Shown piece by piece: positions 53,907 to 64,000 of a DNA stretch of 64,000 nucleotides. The stretch comes from Erythrobasidium yunnanense. Taxonomy: Eukaryota > Basidiomycota > Cystobasidiomycetes > Erythrobasidiales > Erythrobasidiaceae. The stretch's first letter is position 1. Every line of letters starts with the position of its first letter. Where the stretch lies: positions 1,180,781-1,244,780 of the forward strand of contig BCJC01000008.1 of NCBI GenBank assembly GCA_001600175.1. The letters are read 5' to 3'. The translations under genes were made by a program, and so were the position numbers. Under the pieces are notes generated by a model. That model did no database searches. It was given only the letters and a program-made list of their open reading frames with translations, and had not been told where the DNA came from.

Positions 53907-55910
53907 ATGTCCGAGCTGACAGACTACGAGCGGGAGCGACAGGAGCGTATCGCGAAGAATCAGGAGCTTCTCCAATCGCTTCAGATCGATAAACTTGCGC
54001 GTGAACCGCCAGCGAAAGCATCAGAGAGCAAAGCAGCCAGGAAGAAGGCCGTTCGACCGAGAGTATCGCGTACAGACAGCGAGGGAACAGATGGAGCAGG
54101 ATCAGCAGCGAGGCCAGTGAGAACGACGCGATCCAATGCCGCCAGAACAGCTGCGTTGGAATACAAGGATCCCGAAGCTGCTAAAAGGAAACGCGAAGAA
54201 GACGCTGCTGAAGAGAAGAGAATCGAGGAAGCCAAAAGGGTAGCGAAGCATGGGTAGGATCACGACGATACTCTTGAAGCGTGGCATAAGCTGAAGCTGC
54301 CGTTCAGCGACCGCGAAATCGAGACTTGGAACCCGACTGGAAGGGAGCTCATACCCCAGGCGACGGTGCATCTACGGCGCTACTTGGAAGATCTAACAAC
54401 ATCTGGAACATGGACTCGTAATCATAAGCTATCCGCAGTGAAAGAAGAAACACCTTCGCCTAAGAAAGCTACTCCTCGAAGTGCCCGAAATCGTCGTGCA
54501 AAGAAAGAAGAAGAAGACGATATTGATATTGCTAGACTCTCTAATGGACATGAGGAGAAGCCTGAAGAGCAGTCGATCAGCTTGGACAGCTTGCGCAAGA
54601 CGTTCAATAAATTGGAAATGAAGAGCATAAAGCGCGTCACGCCAGATCGTATATACTCGCTGGCAGTGCACCCGGTAGAGGACAAAGATCTCGTCTTTAT
54701 AGGCGATAGAAAGGGATGGCTCGGAATGTGGAACGCTTCGATTGACGAGGAGGAAGCGCTCAAGACCGAGAACGACGAGGAAGACGAATATGATAGACAT
54801 GCATTCGTGCATCGCGTATACAACGATCATGGTACAATATCATGCCTGCGGCTAGATCCGCATAAAGCGCATACGTAGGTCAATATGGCGAATCGCCGAA
54901 TATCAGCTGAAATCAGAAACAGTCTTTACGCCTCATCATACGACTGCACATTACGGTCTCTGAACTTCGAATCAGGTGTATGGCGCGAGGAAGTCGATAT
55001 CGACCTGAATGCAGCTGCAGAAGAAGGCGAAGGAGAAGCATTGTTGAGCGGCTTCGAGATACAGCGCGACGGCAACGTGATATGGGGTGCGTACAGCGTC
55101 AAATATTGCATAGATGAAGCCGAGACAGTATATCATCAGTGTCCGACAATGCAGGCGGCGCGACACGAGCGGATCTTCGGGAGCCCAAGAAAGCACATCA
55201 GCGCTGGAAGATCTCCGAAAGCAAAGCCGGGTGTATCTCCCTAAATCCAGCCAACGAGAATTACTTTGTTACGTCTCACCTGAACCACGATGTCCGGCTA
55301 TGGGATGCTCGCAAGCTTACGAAACTCGATGCGAAGACGACGCCATATGCCGATGCATTTGAGACTGCATGTGTCGCGAGCTTCAGCCATAATAGAGCTT
55401 GCTCGTCCGCATATTTCGATCCTTCTGGCAAATATCTCGTCAGTACGGCTTATGACAGTCGCTGTGGACGTAAGATTGCACGCCATACTTAGTTGACCTA
55501 CAAAGCTCACCTTTCATGCTAGTCTGGAAATTCGATCCGAACAACATGGACAATGTCGATTACGGTGACTGGGAGCCGCACGTTGAGGTACCTCACTTGA
55601 ACGACACAGGAGCATACGTATCCGTCTTCAAAGCTACTTGGTCAAGCAATCTAAATGTCGATCCGTACTTTACGATCGGCAGCATGGACAAAGCCCTGGA
55701 TATCTACAGCAAGGAGGGCAAGCTGATACGGCAGCTCAATCAAGCTTTGCAAAGCGTCCCCGCCGTTACTTGCGGACACCCATCTAAGCCTGTTATCTTT
55801 GGAGGAGCTGCTGGAGGTACGTCGGCCTCGCAGATCAAGCTTAGGCTAAACTTGCTGATGTCGGTTCCGCAGGCAAAGTCTACTATTGGAAGACGGACAA
55901 GTGGGAGTAG
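53907..55910 (+). CDS. CMR1: DNA damage-binding WD40 protein Cmr1, with in-frame TAG
   Basis: WD40 protein that binds damaged DNA and localises to stress foci in yeast. The N-terminus (Met-Ser-Glu-Leu-Thr-Asp-Tyr-Glu-Arg-Glu-Arg, then Asn-Gln-Glu-Leu-Leu-Gln-Ser-Leu) is the family signature. The WD40 part begins near 54620 (Ile-Lys-Arg-Val-Thr-Pro-Asp-Arg-Ile-Tyr-Ser-Leu) and closes at Gly-Lys-Val-Tyr-Tyr-Trp-Lys-Thr-Asp-Lys-Trp-Glu with TAG 55908-55910. GT-AG introns can be placed in the WD40 part. After Ala-Lys-His-Gly, a TAG at 54255-54257 interrupts the frame, and the same frame stays coding-like afterwards. No splice pair bypasses it in phase. It may be a real premature stop, a sequencing error or a readthrough case. 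Confidence 0.82.
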
Positions 55911-56081
55911 GCATGGCTCTCCGGGAATTATCGTAGATTACCCTACTATACATAAAATCCATTCGTTGTTGTTGTTTGCCAATTTCTTGTTAGAAACTCA
56001 TCTACTGATACAGACAACATGACCGCTTCCATGCTAAGGTTATAGTTACAGATATGAAAGACAACAACGATGCAGTTTGAC

Positions 56082-58611
<2,530 letters not shown>

Positions 58612-59078
58612 TCAGAACAATGGTAGGTCCGCCAGCGTACGAAAGTGTCAGAACATGTGCTCGCCGCGCGCGATTCGCGCTGTCGGTCTTTCGTGGCCAG
58701 GCGTTGTTCAGGCGGTGTTTCTTCGATTCCCCAGGTATATGGTGACTTGCTGCGACCACCTCCAGTGCTTGAAAGCTTGTTCCTCGTCGTTTGTGCGCAG
58801 TATATCCAGCCTGAAGGCCACGAGAATCGGCTTGAAAGCTGGCGAACGCGCTATCCGATGTTCGCAGGTCTTTCTACGCTGATATTGAAGCTTTAGGCTT
58901 TACTGTGTTCCGTAGAAATGTCTTGAAATCGTACTTCTTGCTCTTCTCCCTTTGACTTTGTCCGAAACAAACAAGAGCCAGAGCCCAAACTTCGGTTCCC
59001 GCAGCGTCCATACTTTGGACAGAAGCAAGGCGCAGATACTCGAGACCAGCACATTGTCACGCCTGCGTTACGTACATC

Positions 59079-59961
59079 ATGGTCCGGCAGCTGTCTAGCT
59101 TATCCGAGTTCAACACGTACGGACCTCCCTGATGCTCCAAGATCCGCACCTATGTTTCTTACCTGCCCGATCCTACATGCTATAGCGCGATTTCATCCGG
59201 GAATGTAGTCGTAGTCGACTTCTTCGCGACCTGGTACACCACCTTTCCACTTGCCTGTGCTGACCAAGATTAGCTAATGCAAGACCGTTCGCATCCATTC
59301 CTCCACACAGGTGTGGTCCTTGCAAGTGCGTTATTACCGTTTTAGACTTGCTACGAACGCTGGAACAGGCTCGCAGAGTTATTGCGCCAGCATACGAGAA
59401 GATGGCAAGCCAGTACAAGCAGGCTACTTTCCTGAAGTGCGATGTAGATCAAGTCAGTAGCTCATAAGTCAGAAAGTAACTCTATAGTTCGCTGACAATT
59501 CGACGACCGTAGAACCAAGACATCTCCCAAGACCAGGGCGTCCGAGCTATGCCAACATTCAATATCTACAAAGGCGGCAAGAAGGTTGCGACTGTAAGAG
59601 CATATCCATCATCTATCTTGAGCAACCTGACCCCTTTGCCAGATCATGAGAGCCGATGCGCGCAAGCTAGAGGCAGCGATACGAGAACATGCCGGCGCAC
59701 CATCTGCCAATCCCTCCGGTACCCACAGCAGGTCGCTTCCCTCGCTGTAATGTCAGTATACTGATCTGTTACTCAGACTGGGGTGCTGGAAATACACTCG
59801 GTTCAGAGACTTCTGCATCGCAAGCTGTTAAAGCGCCTCTGCATCAGCCTGCAATACAGACGGGCAGAGATGTTGTGAGCACTGTTACGAATCTAGACTC
59901 CAGTGCGAAGCTGCTTCTTGGTCTGTTCGTTGTCTACATTCTATACGTGACAATGGCTTGA
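59079..59961 (+). CDS. Thioredoxin with C-terminal membrane anchor, 7 exons
   Basis: Disulfide reductase of the thioredoxin fold. Exons 59079-59116, 59186-59233, 59311-59325, 59377-59452, 59513-59593, 59643-59718 and 59777-59961 total 172 aa in closed phase. The active site Trp-Cys-Gly-Pro-Cys-Lys-Val-Ile-Ala-Pro is split across three exons, one of only 15 nt. The cis-Pro loop Arg-Ala-Met-Pro-Thr-Phe-Asn-Ile-Tyr-Lys-Gly-Gly is intact. After the fold comes a polar linker of about 45 residues, then Leu-Leu-Leu-Gly-Leu-Phe-Val-Val-Tyr-Ile-Leu-Tyr-Val and a two-to-three residue end. That is a tail-anchor arrangement, placing thioredoxin on the cytosolic face of ER or mitochondria. Ordinary cytosolic thioredoxins end about 65 residues earlier. 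Confidence 0.92.
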
Positions 59962-60146
59962 GGATTTCTTGTGAACTGGCAGAGGAGTGGTGTTGTAGCA
60001 TGTATTGCAATGAAGTCATGTGAGAGGGGTAACAAACACGCGGAGACAGCTTTTCCACTTTTACGATAAATAACAGCATGAACGAGTATCGTACAACACC
60101 AAGTGAGCCGAAACACGGGGAAAAACATCAGAGAATGCTGTATGAG

Positions 60147-62113
60147 CTATGCCACGCTTGTGGGAAAGACCAGCGGAAGTTCAGTCGGTAGAGAGGAGCC
60201 GACACTCGACCCGCCTCTGCTTCCCGATCGAGAGGGAGTAGGTCGCAATCCTCTCACTGGCGCTTCAACGTGATGGGTCGCTTCTCGCCGATCGTGGTCA
60301 TGGTACTTCTCTTTGCCTGCTCCTCCAGTCGTCCGCCTCGCTTCTTCCAGTAGTCTTTCTTCTTCCTCGAGCTCAGCAGCAGTCATGTCTTCCTCCTCTC
60401 CACTTTCGCTGCCTCCTTCCTCGTCCGAGTCTTCTTCGTCTTCACCATCGCTTCCAACTACTTCGCTGAACTCAGCTTCGACAACCTCGACTGAAGCGCC
60501 AGTTGCGGGTGCATTTAGGTCTGCTGCGACGGCATTCGATCCCTCCTGCGAGGTCACGATGACGGGCGGAGCGACCTTTGTAGCAGACTCTGCTTGGTTA
60601 TGTGCCTCTTGCGTGCCCTTCTCTGTTTCTGCAGCTTCTTTAGCAGCCTTCTCCCTCGCTTCCCGTTCTCTCTTGCGTTTCTTCAGCCAAGCCAGGCCTG
60701 ACCCGTCATCTTCCTCTTCAAAGCTGTTCGATACTCTGTTTCCCGAAGGATTGCCCCATTCTTGAAACTCTGGCTCTGGCGTAGCCTCCGCCTTCAAACG
60801 CCGAATGTTCTGCTTGGATATTCCACCTTGCGCGACGGATGGGTAGATGATTCGCGGTCTTTCTACTAGCGACTCAGACGTGTTTGACTTTCGCATAAGA
60901 ATGCTAGTCCCTCTGGATCCTAAGGCAGTCTGCCTGTCTGCTTCAGCCTGGAAAGTCATGCCGCCTGTGCTGATACGGCGCGACAGAGGTTCGCCGCCAG
61001 ACAGCGACTGATTAGGTGTAGAACCCAATGAGAAGCTGGACAAGGACTGGTTGGCCATACTTGAGGATCTTCGCATGTCTTTTGACTTGGATCGGCCAAA
61101 TTTGAGCGGCTGGAAGAGCTTGACCATTGAAGAAGATATGCTGGAGTTGCGCTTGTGAGACATGCTGGGCGAGGTACCTATTGATGATGATGAAGGTTCC
61201 GGCTCCAATCCTAGACTGTCTTCCAGGCTGTCTGCGTTAGGCAGAGCAGACCCTGAGGAAGTGCCAGACAATTCGCTGCGATAAGACGTCCCTGCCCACT
61301 CCTCCGGATGCGCCTCTGGACCCGTCAAGGTAGTATGTCCATCACCGATTGCCCATATATCCCGTCCTGTGCTGTATCTGCGCGGCTGTCTGGGATCTGG
61401 GAGAGGCGCAAAGCGGATCTTCGTGACGCTGGAGATAGGATCGGGCATAAATCCACTTGGAGTGATAATCAATGGATTGGGGCTGCCTATCCTTGTATCG
61501 ATGGAGTCTATGGAAGCGGATCCGCGAAGAGCTGGGCGGGAAGCTGTGAGGGCAGATGCTGCAGCGCCCTGTGGACTTGCGACACCCAAAGCATCTCCTT
61601 GCGTACGGCCTGGTCGTCGGGCACTGAGGAACAACAAATCGCGCTTTAGCAACGATCTTCCTTCAGTCCGGTCAATGCAGCCAAGCCTTACTTTGTCAAG
61701 ATACCACGAGAGCTCGTCTCCAGAAAGGCCGGATTGGGAGGACTCAAAAGCGAAGGAAAGCTGAACTCGAGAACTTGCAGATGGTTACCCGAGTTTGCCG
61801 GAAGGACTGGGCTTGCAGCCAACGCTGAAGTAGACGCCAGCGCATTCGCAATGCTGTCATCCTTGTTCTCCTTATCTCTACGAGACGAGAAAGCTTCTCT
61901 GAAGCTCGCAAAGCTGGCGGACTTTGGCGTATTCGGCGCAGAAGCAGTGAGGTCTGCAGACGGGACATCGAGCGTGGAACCAGCGGGACCGGCAGAGGGA
62001 GGAGGTGAAGGCTGAGGTGTTCTGGATGGCCGCGAACCTATCGAACTGGAACGAGAGCGCGGAGGTGACCGACTTCGGGCTTTCCGAAGGCCCAACTTGG
62101 GGAGAAGGTCCAT
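60147..62113 (-). CDS. Large disordered protein, unknown function
   Basis: Two main exons, from ATG 62113 to a stop at 60147, separated by a short GT-AG intron near 61695-61628. The product is about 640 residues, mostly Ser/Pro/Gly-rich. A more conserved-looking block has Thr-Lys-Ile-Arg-Phe-Ala-Pro-Leu-Pro-Asp-Pro, and a Ser-Met-Val-Lys-Leu-Phe-Gln-Pro-Leu segment sits in its middle. A Lys/Arg/Glu helix (Trp-Leu-Lys-Lys-Arg-Lys-Arg-Glu-Arg-Glu) and an acidic Glu/Asp stretch follow. Similar layouts occur in uncharacterised basidiomycete proteins, but I cannot name a family. Confidence 0.7.
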
Positions 62114-62739
62114 ACCCTCGTTATGAGCACCTTCCAGATGCGAGAACTACCAACAGACGATGTTGGAAAACGTGAAGAGCTTTCCAGCCAAGAGATACTG
62201 TGCTTGCTGCGCCTGGTCGAGATAGCAATGTCCTCCCAGACCCCGTCAAGGATGCTCCAAGCGCGACAGAGCCGCTGTCGCAGCAGCTGATGTATGCAAC
62301 CTGACGCTGTGTGCAAGAAAGAGTTGGAACCCAGAACCTCAAGGCAGCCTGCATCCGGTTCAAGCATCCTTTGTCGACAGGCCGTTTCCCGCAGCCTTTG
62401 TCGCACAGGCAAACATCGATTGCACGCACAAGCTGGCACGTTGCAGACTTTCATACACTGTTAGAAGCACTCTCATGCCTCACAACATCGTAAGCTGGTG
62501 AACTCACAGCATTCGGCGCCCTTTCAAACTCCAACGTTCCCGCGCCGTAATGATCTGGCAACTGAAGATCGTCTCGTATGCTAGGTACGCTGTTCTGATG
62601 TTTGCAAGCTTCGCCATTCAGTCGGGATGCAAATCCGCAAGCCATCGATCTGTTTGTTGTGCTCACTTCCAGTCCAGAATGAAAGCCGCTCGAAGATCCT
62701 TCTCAATGCTGTGTTCTCTTTCACTAACTCCTTACCACT
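62114..62739. other. Divergent intergenic region
   Basis: About 625 bp between the disordered-protein gene and the glucanase gene, which are divergent. Only short frames without recognisable composition are present. It probably contains both promoters. Confidence 0.4.
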
Positions 62740-64000
62740 ATGCATCTATCCCTGAGTACAGCAGCTGCGAGCCTGCTAGCAGCATATCTGGCTGCTTCAC
62801 CTGTGCAGGTGCAAGCTGGCTTGCTTCCTAAAGCTCGACCTGTGGGCCATCTTAACTGGGTCAAGCGAGAGAGCGCCGGAGAACCAAGCTGGACCTCGAA
62901 GCATGACAGTGAGGGAGATTTTCTGTTGAGGTGTCAGGGTCGCTGAGATCGTTCGCCTAGGCACCCTTCTATCGCCTGAGCCGCCAGCTGCAGAGATTGC
63001 ACAGGTCCAGTCTTACAATACTCACCTAGCGAAACAAGCCTTTGTCAACCTAGCGAAACTGTCTGGTAAATCAGCGAACACACCCGATGACGATTCGCAG
63101 GTCGAGAAGCGGGCAGCAAGACCTCAAGGAGTCCCCGCTGACAAGGCTGTCGAGGATATCCTACCAAAGTTCCTCCACCTGGCAGCGGAGCCGGACAGCG
63201 GCAAAGAGGATGAACAGATGCCTACTCCTGCCTTTCCATACGGATCTGCACCAATACGAGGCGTGAATCTTGGTGGATGGCTAGTCCGTGAGTTGCGACT
63301 TCTCTCGGCTAATGCACCCAAATTGACCTTATGTCCTTGCAGTCGAACCCTGGATTACTCCTTCCATATTCTCGAACGCTGGTGACCCTAAGGTCGTTGA
63401 CGAGTGGACCTACGGCGAGAAGTATGGGCCAGTAGAAGCAGGACGCCTGCTTACACAGCACTGGGATACCTGGATCACCGAAGACGACCTCGCACAAATC
63501 GCTTCTCTGGGTCTAAACCATGTCAGAATCCCTATTGGCTGGTGGGCGCTCGACAAAGACAGGAAGGAGCCTTATCCTCAAGGGCAATACCCGTATTTAT
63601 TCGGGGCGGTCGAGTGGGCTAAGAAGCATGGCTTGAAGGTCATGATCGATCTGCATGGGGCGCCTGGTAGTCAGAATGGCTTTGACAAGTATGTCCATCA
63701 ACTCTGGTATGGTACCGCCCGCTGGCTAACCTTTTTACGCTATCTAGCTCTGGTCGCCGAGGGAATGTGCTGTGGCACACCGACAAGGAGAACGTCGATC
63801 GCACCAAGGCAGCCCTGCAAGTTCTCCTCGATGACTTCTACCAGCCAGAGTATCAAGGCGTCGTCACTTCCATCGAACTTCTGAATGAACCTGCTGGCTT
63901 TGTGGGAGGCAATATGATGGAGAATGTTAAGCAATTTTACTATGATGGCTATGGTCAAGTGCGATACCCTGAATCTGGCGGTGGTAACACTTCCGCCTCA
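62740..64000 (+). CDS. EXG1: Exo-1,3-beta-glucanase, GH5 family (partial, runs off the right edge)
   Basis: Secreted cell-wall glucanase. Exons 62740-62908, 62961-63287, 63343-63688 and 63748 to beyond 64000. A signal peptide (Met-His-Leu-Ser-Leu-Ser-Thr-Ala-Ala-Ala) precedes a propeptide-like region of about 140 residues with a Glu-Lys-Arg Kex2-type site. The GH5 domain begins at Arg-Gly-Val-Asn-Leu-Gly-Gly-Trp-Leu-Val-Leu-Glu-Pro-Trp. Visible motifs are Asn-His-Val-Arg-Ile-Pro-Ile-Gly, Asp-Leu-His-Gly-Ala-Pro-Gly-Ser-Gln-Asn-Gly and Leu-Leu-Asn-Glu-Pro, which carries the acid/base Glu. The nucleophile Glu lies outside the window. Confidence 0.93.

Noticed and set aside
60313-60765. 150-codon Ser-rich plus-strand frame
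   Set aside because: It is the reverse of the Glu/Asp-rich stretch of the minus-strand disordered protein; a Ser run is the expected shadow.

Overview
The window is nuclear DNA of a compact, very intron-rich fungus, most likely a basidiomycete. The evidence is genes interrupted by many 45-120 nt GT-AG introns, very small exons, a FET3-FTR1 iron-uptake pair, a CHS5 exomer gene, RAD7, and an F-BAR/RhoGAP protein. Genes are closely packed on both strands, often head-to-head or tail-to-tail. About thirty protein genes can be supported. Many exon models were rebuilt by hand so that reading phase closes exactly.

Layout: a probable uS9 ribosomal protein leaves the left edge on the minus strand. Cytochrome c (8 exons) follows. 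Positions 2.0-6.5 kb are poorly conserved and contain a 1.78-kb non-autonomous LTR element with identical 225-bp LTRs and a 5-bp target duplication. Then come a secreted PL14-type polysaccharide lyase, RNA exonuclease REX3, an F-BAR/RhoGAP gene head-to-head with a SYLF-SH3 (Ysc84) gene, mitoribosomal mL43 head-to-head with NLE1/RSA4, RAD7, a cyclic phosphodiesterase and a MED9-like gene. From 24.8 to 33.3 kb lies the most interesting segment: the divergent FTR1/FET3 pair, with GATA-type palindromes between them, is flanked by three paralogues of a family I do not recognise. All three carry a conserved Ser-His-x-His-x-His motif; one copy looks frame-broken. Next are an RFC subunit, tRNA CCA-adding enzyme, a SprT-type protease, a stretch of small orphan ORFs (40.5-43.4 kb), CHS5, an F-box/LRR-like protein, a GPI-type cupredoxin, RPF2, a large catalase, CMR1, a Ser/Thr kinase, a tail-anchored thioredoxin, a disordered protein and a GH5 exo-1,3-glucanase running off the right edge.

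Functional themes are ribosome biogenesis (NLE1, RPF2, mL43, uS9), DNA repair and replication (RAD7, RFC, CMR1, SprT), iron and copper handling (FET3/FTR1, cupredoxin), redox defence (catalase, thioredoxin) and the cell surface (CHS5, GH5, PL14, F-BAR/RhoGAP, Ysc84). The splicing architecture is unusual. There are exons of 1, 11, 11, 13, 14, 15, 16 and 21 nt, three GC-AG introns, one apparent GG 5' splice site and a duplicated decoy donor. I found no tRNA, rRNA or CRISPR array by eye.
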